Source of the DNA: Candidatus Binatia bacterium
GTDB taxonomy: Bacteria > Desulfobacterota > Binatia > UBA12015
Assembly (NCBI GenBank): GCA_029243485.1
Contig: JAQWRY010000073.1
Span: 1-64,000 of the forward strand
Length of the DNA: 64,000 bases
Reading direction: 5' to 3'
Shown here piece by piece: positions 47,395-56,633 of the stretch (position 1 is the first letter of the stretch; the number at the start of each line of letters is the position of its first letter). The position numbers and the translations under genes are program-made. The notes under the pieces are model-generated. The model saw only the letters and a program-made list of their open reading frames with translations. It ran no database searches and had not been told where the DNA came from.

Positions 47395-48765
47395 ATGCTC
47401 GATCTACTGAATATCGCCCGAACCGAAGCCGATGGCGGCGACCTCTTGGGCCTGCTCCAGGGCCTGTTCGAGCCGGCGGACATCCGCCCCGACGGCTACC
47501 CCGAGGCGGTCGTCTGGAAGGGTGGGAACTTTGCCGGAGACATCAACCCGATCGCCCACTCGCTGACAGACGCGTACGCGCTCCTGGGCACTCTGGCGGC
47601 AGTCGACGTTCTCGGGCTCCCCTACTACGGCGTCCCGATGTGGGCGCAGTACCGCCACGACATGAAGCTGGAGCCGCTCTCGTGGTTCGGCAACCTGCCG
47701 TGCGCCTCGATCAAGTGGTCGACCGCCGGCGACGCATACGTCAACGACGGGAAGGGCGGGAAGGTCGTCGTGATGGGCAAGTCGGGCAACGCGCCGCTCC
47801 GCACGCAGGCCGGTGTCTACTGCAACGTTCGGCCCTACGGCTGCATCACCGTCGTGCGCTGCATGCCGTGCCTGCCGTACTCGCAGGACAAGGCGAAGTT
47901 CGATGTCAGCGCGGAGACCGGAATCATCCACTCCGAGATGAACACTCCGGGTGTTCAGATGGCGCACGCGTGTCGCCGCTTCCTGCAGATGGTGCACGAG
48001 ACCGGGCGCATCGGGCGCGTCGCGTTCAAGCCGACCCAGGCCCAGGAAGACGGCATCAACGCGGGTATCCTCTCCTGGATGCTGCAGGGTACGAAGTTCC
48101 AGGTCGGTCGCAAGTACGCGGTCGATGGCTACGTGGAGCACCGCGAGCGCGTCGACCGCATCATCGCGCTGCTCCCGGCCGACTTCAAAGCCGGCATGGA
48201 GAACTGGGGCGGTCGGGTCGAGCAGCACATCTCCGACACGAACTACGGTCTGCTGCTGTGGGACCTGATCGACCATCAAGACTCCATCATCCTTGCGACG
48301 GATCTCGACGGCGACCGCCTGACCGATCTTCTCGCCGACGTGTCGGAGCCGCTGCGTCACTTCGGCCAGCTCGTCATCGACAAGGTCGGCGCGGAGGCCG
48401 ACATGAAGAACCTCTGGAGCGAGATGGGCTACACGACGGGCAACGGCCGAGATATGACGTCGGTCATGTACCGCATGGAGGGCCCTCCGATTCACGAGCA
48501 GACGCTCGGCTCGGCCGACGCGATGTTGCTTCGTCTCCTCGAGGGAGACGAGTCGATGGGCGGGAAGAAGAAGCCCTACGACCCGCGGATCCACTTCGTT
48601 CTCATCCGCGAGGCCTATCTCGACGCGAATCCGGGCAACGAGCGGCTGGCGGCGTGGCTGGATACGGCGCTGGCAAAGTTCGATGAGATCTACGGGGCAG
48701 AGCGCCCCGGTTTCCTCACGGGTTACGAGAAGTTGAAGGCCGAGATCACGCCCTGGGCGGGCTGA
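47395..48765 (+). CDS. Conserved-looking protein of unknown function, 456 aa
   Basis: Starts at ATG 47395 with a GGAGGGG site 9 bases upstream. The protein is soluble, without signal peptide or membrane segment, and has the even composition of a folded enzyme. Visible features: Trp/Tyr-rich PYYGVPMWAQYRHDM, SWFGNLPCASIKWS, a cysteine pair in RCMPCLPYS, DTNYGLLLWDLIDHQDSI and a helical C-terminus. I do not recognise a family. It precedes the second P450 by 38 bp on the same strand and the pair is likely an operon, so it may serve the same pathway. Confidence 0.85.
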   Translation: MLDLLNIARTEADGGDLLGLLQGLFEPADIRPDGYPEAVVWKGGNFAGDINPIAHSLTDAYALLGTLAAVDVLGLPYYGVPMWAQYRHDMKLEPLSWFGNLPCASIKWSTAGDAYVNDGKGGKVVVMGKSGNAPLRTQAGVYCNVRPYGCITVVRCMPCLPYSQDKAKFDVSAETGIIHSEMNTPGVQMAHACRRFLQMVHETGRIGRVAFKPTQAQEDGINAGILSWMLQGTKFQVGRKYAVDGYVEHRERVDRIIALLPADFKAGMENWGGRVEQHISDTNYGLLLWDLIDHQDSIILATDLDGDRLTDLLADVSEPLRHFGQLVIDKVGAEADMKNLWSEMGYTTGNGRDMTSVMYRMEGPPIHEQTLGSADAMLLRLLEGDESMGGKKKPYDPRIHFVLIREAYLDANPGNERLAAWLDTALAKFDEIYGAERPGFLTGYEKLKAEITPWAG

Positions 48766-48803
48766 CGGGAAGCCGCCTCCGCAAAGGTGCTACAGGATCG
48801 ACC

Positions 48804-50051
48804 ATGAGCACCGAGTCTCTGCCGACCACCGAAGACATCATCGGACCCGACACGTTCGCGCAGCACGGGTATCCGCACGCGGCGTGGAAGCGTCTGCGTA
48901 ACGAGGCGCCCGTACATTGGTTCGACCTGAAGGGCGGGGTCGGCTTCTGGGCGATCACCAAGCGGGACGACATCGTTTCGATCTCGAAGCAGCCGCAGCG
49001 TTTCCTGAACGGCCCGCGTCTCGCGATCTTCGAAGAGGGGGCTCCCGTGGAAGGGGAGCGGACGCTCGCACGTCATCTCCTGAACATGGACCCGCCCGAT
49101 CACCAGGCGTTCCGGCGCGTCGCGGCAGGGTGGTTCACACCGCGGGGCATCCATCGTCGTCGTGGGGAGGTCCGGCAGATTACGCGCGATCTCTTGACCG
49201 AGATGGGGGGCGACGGCGAAGAGCGGGAAGGAGACTTTGTCGCCGATTTCGCCGCTCCGCTCACGCTGAACGTGCTGGCAGACATGCTCGGCGTTCCACG
49301 CGAGGACTGGCACCTCATGTTCAAGTGGACGAACCAGATCGCCGGTTCGGCCGACGAGGAGTACAAGACGGGCGACGTGCCCTTCGAGGGCGTTGAGCAA
49401 GCGCGCACGGGCCTTTTCGAGTACTTCACGGACCTGGCCGACGAACGGCGCAAGGCGCCTCGCGACGACATGGTCAGCATCCTGTCGACGGTCGAGATGG
49501 ATGGTGCGCCGATGCCCGCATTCGAGCTTCTGTCGTATTTCCTGCTCCTCGTCGTCGCGGGCAACGAAACCACGCGAAACTCCGCAAGTGGTGGCCTTCT
49601 CGCTCTGATCGAGAACCCCGACCAGATGACGAAGCTGCAGGGCGATCCCTCCCTCCTCGACGATGCGGTCGAGGAGATCGCGCGCTGGACCGCGCCGGTG
49701 ATCCAATTCTGTCGGACGCCCACCGAGGATTTCGAGCTTCGCGGTCAGAAGATCCGCGCGAACGAATCCATGTGCCTGCTGTACCCCTCGGCCAATCGCG
49801 ACGAGGATGCGTTCGAGAATCCGGATCAGTTCCGGATCGATCGCAACCCTAACCCTCATGTCGGCTTCGGAATCGGGGAGCACTTCTGCCTGGGTGCGCA
49901 CCTGGCCCGGTTGGAGCTGCGTGTGATCTTCGAAGAGCTCGGGGCGCGCCTCGAGTCGGTCGAGCTCGCCGGGCCGGTCGAGCGGATGCGGTCGAGCTTC
50001 CTCGGCGGGGTGAAGCGCATGCCCTTGCGCTACCGCTTGCGGCCGAACTGA
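48804..50051 (+). CDS. Cytochrome P450
   Basis: A 415-aa soluble P450. I-helix VAGNETT (251-257), ExxR at Glu291-Arg294 and heme loop GFGIGEHFCLG with Cys362 are all intact. Its ordering and length match bacterial CYPs acting on fatty acids, terpenes or steroids; closest in style to the P450 at 18138 in this window. No redox partner is adjacent. The upstream unknown 456-aa protein shares its strand and lies 38 bp away. Confidence 0.94.
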   Translation: MSTESLPTTEDIIGPDTFAQHGYPHAAWKRLRNEAPVHWFDLKGGVGFWAITKRDDIVSISKQPQRFLNGPRLAIFEEGAPVEGERTLARHLLNMDPPDHQAFRRVAAGWFTPRGIHRRRGEVRQITRDLLTEMGGDGEEREGDFVADFAAPLTLNVLADMLGVPREDWHLMFKWTNQIAGSADEEYKTGDVPFEGVEQARTGLFEYFTDLADERRKAPRDDMVSILSTVEMDGAPMPAFELLSYFLLLVVAGNETTRNSASGGLLALIENPDQMTKLQGDPSLLDDAVEEIARWTAPVIQFCRTPTEDFELRGQKIRANESMCLLYPSANRDEDAFENPDQFRIDRNPNPHVGFGIGEHFCLGAHLARLELRVIFEELGARLESVELAGPVERMRSSFLGGVKRMPLRYRLRPN

Positions 50052-50154
50052 GGGCGTCGCCCGACGGAGCCGAACCGGTAGTAGTTCCCGAGCCTCGGTC
50101 GTGCGCATCAGCCCACGTCTCAACGTCGGGCCGGCCGAGTTGGGGGGTGATGTC

Positions 50155-50541
50155 TCAGTTCAGGTCGACCGCGAAGTCCCGAAGGACCTTGAGGGGGATG
50201 ATCTCGAGAGCCTTGTGGTGGGTGCGAGTGAGCCACACGCGGGGGGCCGCCTCGCTCTGGTAGGCCTCGAGCCACCGCGCCGCACACAGGCACCAGCGGT
50301 CGCCCGGTTTGAGGCCAGGGAACCCGAACTCGGGGCGCGGGGTCGACAGGTCGTTCCCTCGTAGGCGGGAGAAGTCGAGGAACTCCTCCGTCAGTTCGAC
50401 GCACACGGTGTGGGAGCCGCCGTCTTGCTCGCTCGTGTTGCAGCACCCGTCGCGGAAGAATCCGGTCAAAGGGTTGTTGCTGCAGTCCTCGAGAGGCTCC
50501 CCGAAGACGTTGGTGGACTCGTCCATCTGCTCTTCCGACAC
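50155..50541 (-). CDS. DUF2237 family protein
   Basis: A 128-aa protein with GTG start at 50541 preceded by AAAAGGAG. It shows the DUF2237 signature almost complete: NVFGEPLEDCS, NPLTGFFRDGCC, then C-V-x-L-T-x-E-F-L-x-F-S and PGDRWCLCAARW. Family members are small cytoplasmic proteins with conserved cysteines and no established role. It stands alone, convergent with the P450 and divergent from the ABC-F gene. Confidence 0.9.
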   Translation of the reverse strand: MSEEQMDESTNVFGEPLEDCSNNPLTGFFRDGCCNTSEQDGGSHTVCVELTEEFLDFSRLRGNDLSTPRPEFGFPGLKPGDRWCLCAARWLEAYQSEAAPRVWLTRTHHKALEIIPLKVLRDFAVDLN

Positions 50542-50622
50542 GGCTTCTCCTTTTAGCGGGAATATCCCGGCGCGCCAGCAGGCTTGACCCGGCGCGGTCG
50601 GTAGCGTTCCGTCACGAGTTCA

Positions 50623-52551
50623 GTGAGCGCCGATCCGAAACCCATCATCGACGGAGCCCGTCTGCGCAAGAGCTACGGCGACCGAACGGTGCTCGCAGAC
50701 GTCTCGCTCACGCTCCACGCAGGCGAGCGGGTGGGCCTGGTCGGCAACAACGGCTCGGGGAAGAGCACGCTCGGTCGAATTCTCGCGGGGGTCGAGACCC
50801 TCGAAGGCGGAGCGATCGCTCTTCGTCGCGGTGCGGTCGTCGATTACCTGGGACAGGAGCCGAACCTGCCCGCCGGCGAGACGGTGCGGCACGTCGTGTT
50901 GCACAGCCTCGATGCGTGGAGCGGGGCGAAGAAGCGGTACGAAGAGGCCACGGCCGGTCTCGCCGAAGGAACCGGAGACGTCAACGCGCTCGTCGTGACG
51001 CAAGCGGCGGCGGGAGATGAGCTGGAACGACTCGGCGGCTGGGAGCGTTTGCACGAAGCCGAGGCGATCATCGGCCATCTGGGCATTCGCGACCCGGGTC
51101 GTAGCGTAGACTCTCTGAGCGGCGGGGAGAGACGGCGCGTCGATCTCGCACGCGTTCTGGTCGGAGACCCCGATCTCGCAATCCTCGACGAGCCCACGAA
51201 CCACCTCGACGTCGCGACGATCGAGTGGCTCGAAGAGCACCTCGTCAACGAGTTCAAAGGCGCGCTCCTCCTGATCACGCACGATCGCTACGTGCTCGAT
51301 CGCGTGACCACGCGGACTTTCGAGCTCCACCGCGGTTCGGTGATGAGCTACGCGGGCGGGTACGCGACGTATCTCGAAGCCAAGGCGGAGCGAGAGGCGC
51401 AGGAAGAGCGGACGGAGCGCAACCGGCAGAACTTCCTGCGGACCGAGCTGGAGTGGCTCCGTCGTCGGCCGAAGGCGCGAAGTACCAAGCAGAAAGCGCG
51501 CGTCGACCGGGCGGAAGCGGCTCGCGACCAGAAGAAGCCGGAGAAGGAGCGCGTTGCGGCGCTTCGCTCCGGAATGTCGCGACTCGGCAAGACGATCCTC
51601 ACGCTGGAGGGTCTGTCCCTCGAGCGGGACGGCCGTCGGCTGATCGACAAGCTCGATCTTCGTCTGGGCCAGGGGGACCGAGTCGGAATCGTCGGGCCGA
51701 ATGGCTCCGGTAAGACCAGCCTCCTGCTCTGCCTGCTCGACCAGCTGACGCCGACGGCCGGCGTGAAGACCCTGGGGGAGAACACGAAGCCCGGGTATCT
51801 CGATCAGATGCGTGGACAGCTCGACGAGACGCGCTCGATCCGGGAGTCGGTCGCCGAGGATCAAAACGAGATCTCGATCGGAGACGAGCGACTCGACGTT
51901 GCGTCGTATCTCGAGCGGTTTCTTTTCGATCGGCCGGCGCAACGTCACCAGATCGCCACGCTCTCCGGCGGCGAGCGCGCGCGCGTGTGCCTCGCCCGGC
52001 TCCTTTGTCAGAATGCGAACCTCCTGCTCCTCGATGAGCCGACGAACGATCTCGATGTGGCGACGCTCGGCGCACTCGAGTCGATGCTCACCGAGTACTC
52101 GGGTTGTGCGCTGGTCGTAAGTCACGATCGGTGGTTCCTCGACCGCGTCGCGACGTCGATCCTCGCGTTCGAAGGAGACGGTCGGGTGGTCCTACACGCG
52201 GGAGGCTACACCGAGTACCGTGAGCGCGTCGCGCGCGAAGAGGCGGCTCGTGCGAAGACGCAGACGAAGCCCGTCGTCGCGAAGGTGCCGCCCCGGGAGA
52301 AGACGACCGCGCCGAAGAAGCTCACCTTCGCAGAGAAACGCGAGCTTGATGGCCTTCTGGAGAAGATCGACGTCGCAGAGGGCTTGGTGCGTTCTTTGGA
52401 GGAGCAACTGGCGGATCCAGCGACGTACCGCGACCGGGGCGACGCGGTGGCGGTGCTCCGGGCCGACCTCGAGTCCGCCGGCGCGTCGGTGGCGGAGCTG
52501 ACGGCGCGGTGGGAAGAGCTCGAGGAGAAGCAAGCCGCGTTCGAGAGCTAG
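50623..52551 (+). CDS. uup: ABC-F ATPase, Uup type
   Basis: A 642-aa duplicated ATPase with no membrane domain. Both cassettes have Walker A (GNNGSGKST; GPNGSGKTS), signature LSGGE and Walker B (LAILDEPTNHLDVAT; LLLLDEPTNDLDVAT). Between them is a charged linker (ERTERNRQNFLRTELEWLRR), and a C-terminal coiled-coil domain (about 560-642) that is diagnostic of Uup. These proteins bind the ribosome or branched DNA and use ATP to relieve stalled states. The start is GTG 50623. It is monocistronic. Confidence 0.93.
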   Translation: MSADPKPIIDGARLRKSYGDRTVLADVSLTLHAGERVGLVGNNGSGKSTLGRILAGVETLEGGAIALRRGAVVDYLGQEPNLPAGETVRHVVLHSLDAWSGAKKRYEEATAGLAEGTGDVNALVVTQAAAGDELERLGGWERLHEAEAIIGHLGIRDPGRSVDSLSGGERRRVDLARVLVGDPDLAILDEPTNHLDVATIEWLEEHLVNEFKGALLLITHDRYVLDRVTTRTFELHRGSVMSYAGGYATYLEAKAEREAQEERTERNRQNFLRTELEWLRRRPKARSTKQKARVDRAEAARDQKKPEKERVAALRSGMSRLGKTILTLEGLSLERDGRRLIDKLDLRLGQGDRVGIVGPNGSGKTSLLLCLLDQLTPTAGVKTLGENTKPGYLDQMRGQLDETRSIRESVAEDQNEISIGDERLDVASYLERFLFDRPAQRHQIATLSGGERARVCLARLLCQNANLLLLDEPTNDLDVATLGALESMLTEYSGCALVVSHDRWFLDRVATSILAFEGDGRVVLHAGGYTEYRERVAREEAARAKTQTKPVVAKVPPREKTTAPKKLTFAEKRELDGLLEKIDVAEGLVRSLEEQLADPATYRDRGDAVAVLRADLESAGASVAELTARWEELEEKQAAFES

Positions 52552-52599
52552 CTCAGCCCCGTCGCTGCACTCGTCGGTCGACCCGGGGGTCTGCGGCGG

Positions 52600-53048
52600 G
52601 CACGGAGGCCTGTGCTGATCTCGACCAGGCCCGGATCGGGAGCGGGGCCCTGGCGTCCGATGGAACGTGGCGCGAAGTGAACGCCGCTCTCTGTCGGCTG
52701 GTCGGATGCGATGCTGAAGACCTCGTCGGATACGCGTTGACGGAGGTTCTTCATCCCAACGAGCCGCGAGCGGGGAGCACCGAGCTCAGCACGATCTCTC
52801 GCGTATCGAGACCGGACGAATGCGGCCTCACACTCGGGAGTTTGCTCTTCGGGAGTGGCTCGCCGAAGTCGTCGATCCGATGCGAAGCCTGGCGGAGGTG
52901 AAGGGGCTCGTGCGAGAGTGAGCTTCAGTTCGTCGTCGAAGATGCCGGGACGGGAGTCCCTACGCGGTAGTGCGCGCTCATCTTCAAGCCGTTCGTTCAG
53001 GGCGACGAACCGAAGCCGGGCACCGGACCCGGGAGTGAAGCGCTTTGA
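52600..53048 (+). pseudogene. Remnant of a PAS-domain sensor histidine kinase
   Basis: From 52640 the frame gives ALASDGTWREVNAALCRLVG then DAEDLVGYALTEVLHPNE, a PAS domain (V-N-x-A-L-C-x-L-V-G core). After about 52800 the frame is lost. Then 52921-53048 reads LQFVVEDAGTGVPTR, an in-frame TAG, and CALIFKPFVQGDEP with GTGPGSEAL to a stop, matching the G1 and F/G2 boxes of histidine-kinase ATPase domains (D-x-G-x-G-I-P; I-F-E-P-F-x-Q; G-T-G-L-G-L). The H-box domain is deleted. Confidence 0.6.
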
Positions 53049-53102
53049 GATGTAGAGACGGGATGTTGGCCATCTCCGTGCCATCACTTATGTTCAAAGC
53101 CC

Positions 53103-54716
53103 ATGTCTGCTTCCAACGGCAGCGACCTTCCTGAGTACGACGCCGTCGTCGTCGGGGCCGGATTTGCTGGGCTCTATATGATCCATCGTCTGCGCGGCAT
53201 GGGACTCTTGGCCCGCGTCTTCGAGACGGGACACGACGTCGGCGGGACCTGGTATTGGAACCGGTATCCGGGCGCGCGCTGCGACGTCGAGAGCCTCGAG
53301 TACTCGTATCAGTTCTCCGACGAGTTGCAGCAAGAGTGGGAGTGGTCTGAGAGGTACGCGACGCAGCCCGAGATTCTTCGCTACGTGAACCACGTCGCGG
53401 ATCGATTTGATCTCCGCCGCGACATCGAGTTCGAGACGCGGGTCGAGTCTGCGATGTTCGACGAGGATACGAGTCGCTGGCACGTAGAGACCGCGGGCGG
53501 GCACGCGACGGCGCGCTTCGTCATCATGGCGACGGGTTGCCTGTCGTCCGCGAACACGCCGAAGTTCGAAGGGCTCGACACGTTCGGTGGCGACACGTTC
53601 CACACTGGTCGCTGGCCGCACGAGGGTGTGGACTTCACGGGAAAGCGCGTCGGGATCATCGGTACGGGCTCGTCGGCGATCCAGTCGATCCCGCACATTG
53701 CCGTCGAGGCGAAACACCTCTTCGTGTTCCAGCGCACCGCGAACTACTCCGTTCCGGCGCACAACAAGAAGCTGGACCCGGAGATCGTCGCCGCGATCAA
53801 GGCCGACTACCCGAACTTCCGCGCCGAGAACAAACTCATGCCGTCGGGCTTCGGAGCACGCACATCGCGGAACATGGAGCAGGGTGCGCTCGAGGTCGAC
53901 GCGGTGGAACGTGAGGCTGCTTACGAGGCGCGCTGGGAGCATGGGGGCTTGTCGTTCCTCGGTTCCTTCAATGACCTGCTCTTCAGTCGGAGCGCCAACG
54001 ACACCGGGGCGGACTTCGTTCGCCGCAAGATCCGCGCGACCGTAGAGGATGCGAAAGTCGCAGAACTGCTTGCCCCCAAGAGCGTCCTTGGCTGCAAGCG
54101 GATGTGCGTCGATACCGGCTACTACGAGACCTACAACCGGCCGAACGTCACCCTGGTCGACGTGAGTGAAGCGCCGATCGAGAAGATCACGAAGACCGGA
54201 CTGCGCGTCGGCGCGGAAGGCTACGAGCTCGACTGCATCGTGCTCGCCACGGGCTTCGATGCGATGACCGGCGCGCTTGGGAAGGTCGAGATACGGGGCC
54301 GCAACGGGCGCTCGCTCGCCGACAAGTGGGCGGAGGGTCCGCGAACCTACCTCGGTCTGCAGACCGTGGGGTTCCCGAACCTCTTTACGATCACCGGCCC
54401 CGGAAGTCCGTCGGTGCTCACGAACATGCTCCCGTCGATAGAGCAGCACGTGAACTTCATCGCGGACTGCATCGAGCGCATGCGCGAGACCGGAGTGTCC
54501 ATGGTCGAGCCAACCGCCGAGGCGGAAGACGCCTGGGTCGAGCATGTGAACGAGGTGGCGGGGGTTACGCTTCTGCCGACCTGCAACTCCTGGTACCTCG
54601 GCGCGAACATCCCGGGCAAGGCGCGGGTCTTCATGCCGTACTTGGGCTTTCCGATGTACGTGGAGAAGTGCGAAGAAGTCGTGGCGAACGACTACGAAGG
54701 CTTCGAGTTCCGCTGA
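53103..54716 (+). CDS. Flavin-containing Baeyer-Villiger monooxygenase, cyclohexanone monooxygenase type
   Basis: A 537-aa enzyme. FAD site GAGFAG, GGTWYWNRYPGARCDVES (typical of cycloketone enzymes), the fingerprint F-x-G-x3-H-T-x2-W-P (FGGDTFHTGRWP), and NADPH site GTGSSA. The C-terminal CNSWYLGANIPGK and FMPYLGF segments are also family-typical. It converts ketones to esters or lactones with NADPH and O2. It has about 50 percent more sequence style in common with cyclohexanone/phenylacetone enzymes than the gene at 28106, judged by these motifs. It converges with the sulfotransferase gene. Confidence 0.93.
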   Translation: MSASNGSDLPEYDAVVVGAGFAGLYMIHRLRGMGLLARVFETGHDVGGTWYWNRYPGARCDVESLEYSYQFSDELQQEWEWSERYATQPEILRYVNHVADRFDLRRDIEFETRVESAMFDEDTSRWHVETAGGHATARFVIMATGCLSSANTPKFEGLDTFGGDTFHTGRWPHEGVDFTGKRVGIIGTGSSAIQSIPHIAVEAKHLFVFQRTANYSVPAHNKKLDPEIVAAIKADYPNFRAENKLMPSGFGARTSRNMEQGALEVDAVEREAAYEARWEHGGLSFLGSFNDLLFSRSANDTGADFVRRKIRATVEDAKVAELLAPKSVLGCKRMCVDTGYYETYNRPNVTLVDVSEAPIEKITKTGLRVGAEGYELDCIVLATGFDAMTGALGKVEIRGRNGRSLADKWAEGPRTYLGLQTVGFPNLFTITGPGSPSVLTNMLPSIEQHVNFIADCIERMRETGVSMVEPTAEAEDAWVEHVNEVAGVTLLPTCNSWYLGANIPGKARVFMPYLGFPMYVEKCEEVVANDYEGFEFR

Positions 54717-54719
54717 CGG

Positions 54720-55952
54720 TCAGATCTCGAAGTCGGAGCAGTAGTCGGCGAAGCGCGCACGAATGCCGTCGCGGCTGAGACCGAACCCTTCGGGTGAGTG
54801 CTCATGCACGTGGCGAGGTTTCTCCGCCTCGGCCTGGATGTAGTTCGTCATTGCTCGCCGTGCGTCCTCGTTGAAGGGGACGCCGAGTGCGGCATAGGTG
54901 CTCTCGACGGTCCCAAGCGGGTCTCGCACCAGGTCGGGATGCCGAACGTCGGTGTAGCGTTCCGGCCGCAGGCGGTCGCGCAACGCCAGCGCGCGTTCCA
55001 TGGCGCGAGGCCAATGCCCGTCCATGATTTCTAGGCCGAGTGCGACCGGGTCGACGTCGTTCGTGAACAGTGCACGGGTGTACGCGTGTAGGCTGCAGAG
55101 GGAGCTGAGCGCGGTTCCCGGATCTCGGTGCGTGAAGATCACCTTCGCGGTGGGGAAGACCTCGAGCAGGGTTTCGAGGTGGACCAGGTGCGTCGGGTCC
55201 TTCAGCACGAATCGGCGGCCGGCGGGTCGGTGGAACTGGATCAGCTGCAGTTGGCGACGGTAGCTCGTGTACGCGATGCTCGTGTCCTGATCCAGGAGCC
55301 ACTCGACGTACTGCGGGGCGTGGTACTGGATGTCGAACTGTAGCGTGCGGAGGTCGTTCATGAACAGCGCGACGCATTCCTCGGGCATGTCTGCGGTCAT
55401 TGGATGGATCGCGTCGTAGCTTGGCGCCATCGAGGCGAGTTGGTCGAGCATCCGCGCGAGCCGGTCCGCGCGCAGGTCGGGGCCGGAGGAGGGAGGAACG
55501 GGGTCGAAGCTCTCCCAATAGGGGATCGTTCGGTTCTCGGGGTCGCGAGCGAGGATCTGGTGCAATGCGGTCGTTCCGGTGCGCGGCCACCCGACAATGA
55601 AGATTGGCTCGGGGAGGGTGGTCTCTGCGATCGCGGGGGGGTGCCGCAGTGCCTGCCGGATCCGGAGGTGCGTCCGGGCCAGGCGTACGGTGTCGTCTCG
55701 CGCCGAGATCCGGCCGATGAGCGAGAGCGTCGTGTCGCTCCGGATCGATCGAACGAGCACGTCGAGGGCTTCACGGGCTTCCGGCGCGGGGTCGACCGCC
55801 GCAGGTTCGTGGGCAAGAGCGGCCTCCCACCAGGCATCGGCGGACGGGACCGCCAGGCCGGGGGCCAGTCGCCCGACCTGGTTGGCCGCTCGGAGCCACA
55901 GGGGTTGTCCCTGCCGAGCGTGAACGAACTGGCCGACGCGTAGAGCCTTCAT
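54720..55952 (-). CDS. Sulfotransferase family protein
   Basis: A 410-aa protein starting at ATG 55952. The PAPS-binding 5-prime-phosphosulfate loop FIVGWPRTGTT begins at about residue 118, a 3-prime-phosphate site is suggested by VIFTHRDPGTALSSLCSL, and a probable catalytic base is in the His/Asp-rich region between. There is a 110-residue N-terminal extension relative to core sulfotransferases. Similar genes are abundant in lipid- and terpenoid-rich bacterial genomes; the acceptor is unknown. The stop is 4 bp from that of the monooxygenase gene. Confidence 0.87.
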   Translation of the reverse strand: MKALRVGQFVHARQGQPLWLRAANQVGRLAPGLAVPSADAWWEAALAHEPAAVDPAPEAREALDVLVRSIRSDTTLSLIGRISARDDTVRLARTHLRIRQALRHPPAIAETTLPEPIFIVGWPRTGTTALHQILARDPENRTIPYWESFDPVPPSSGPDLRADRLARMLDQLASMAPSYDAIHPMTADMPEECVALFMNDLRTLQFDIQYHAPQYVEWLLDQDTSIAYTSYRRQLQLIQFHRPAGRRFVLKDPTHLVHLETLLEVFPTAKVIFTHRDPGTALSSLCSLHAYTRALFTNDVDPVALGLEIMDGHWPRAMERALALRDRLRPERYTDVRHPDLVRDPLGTVESTYAALGVPFNEDARRAMTNYIQAEAEKPRHVHEHSPEGFGLSRDGIRARFADYCSDFEI

Positions 55953-56125
55953 CGCGCGCGGGATTCGGTCATGACGCCTCGCCGCCGTCAACCGACGCTG
56001 ACGGTCGCAAACAGAATGCGACACCCGCCCCTCCGGCCCGAACCGGATTCCTCAGTGTTTCCGAGCGACGCGTTCCGGCACGGCCCTTGCGAACCACAAG
56101 AGTCGACATGGTCAGGGAGGGAACG

Positions 56126-56563
56126 ATGGTAGCGAGATTCGAAGAGATTCGCCGGCTGCGTCGGTCGCGACGGCCTGGTTGTCAGCTCTCCTTTGTGGGA
56201 TTCGATGCGCGCCGCAGTGAGGCATCGCGCGCGTCCTGCGTCGCGCGGTCCGGACCCGGACCCGGACTCGGACCCGGACCCGGCCCCGGACCCGCCGCCG
56301 GGACGCCTTCTGCGCGCGCAGGCGCGCGCAGCCGTCCGCGCGCAAACCATTCGGCCGGCCTGCGCGAGAGCGTGCTCTCGCCGACGGAGCAGATGGAGAC
56401 GCTCCTGCGTCACCCGCACCTCATGCGCTCGCAGGACCGAGAGTGGGTTACGAAGATCGGGGAGACGGTCTCCGCCCGCGGCCCGGGGGCAGGGCTGAGC
56501 GACCGTCAGCAGGCAGTCATCTGTGACATTTTCGACCGCCTCCGGGAACGGATCGGGCGCTGA
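56126..56563 (+). CDS. Hypothetical 145-aa protein with Gly-Pro repeat
   Basis: ATG 56126 has GGGAGG before it. The N-terminal 40 residues are Arg-rich, followed by a GPGPGLGPGPGPGP tract encoded by a hexanucleotide repeat, and a folded-looking helical end (QMETLLRHPHLMRSQDREWV, LSDRQQAVICDIFDRLRE). No family recognised. The repeat tract could act as a flexible or length-variable spacer. Confidence 0.5.
   Translation: MVARFEEIRRLRRSRRPGCQLSFVGFDARRSEASRASCVARSGPGPGLGPGPGPGPAAGTPSARAGARSRPRANHSAGLRESVLSPTEQMETLLRHPHLMRSQDREWVTKIGETVSARGPGAGLSDRQQAVICDIFDRLRERIGR
56252..56293 (+). repeat. Seven-copy hexanucleotide repeat
   Basis: Five exact GGACCC units plus GGACTC and GGCCCC in a 42-bp array, in frame in the gene above and coding for Gly-Pro pairs. 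Being a multiple of three, length changes keep the frame. Confidence 0.75.
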
Positions 56564-56633
56564 GCGACTCGCCCGGTTCGCGGGCTGGGGGGAGTGCTTG
56601 CGCCGCGAGGCGACGAGCGGGCATCGTCGGTGG

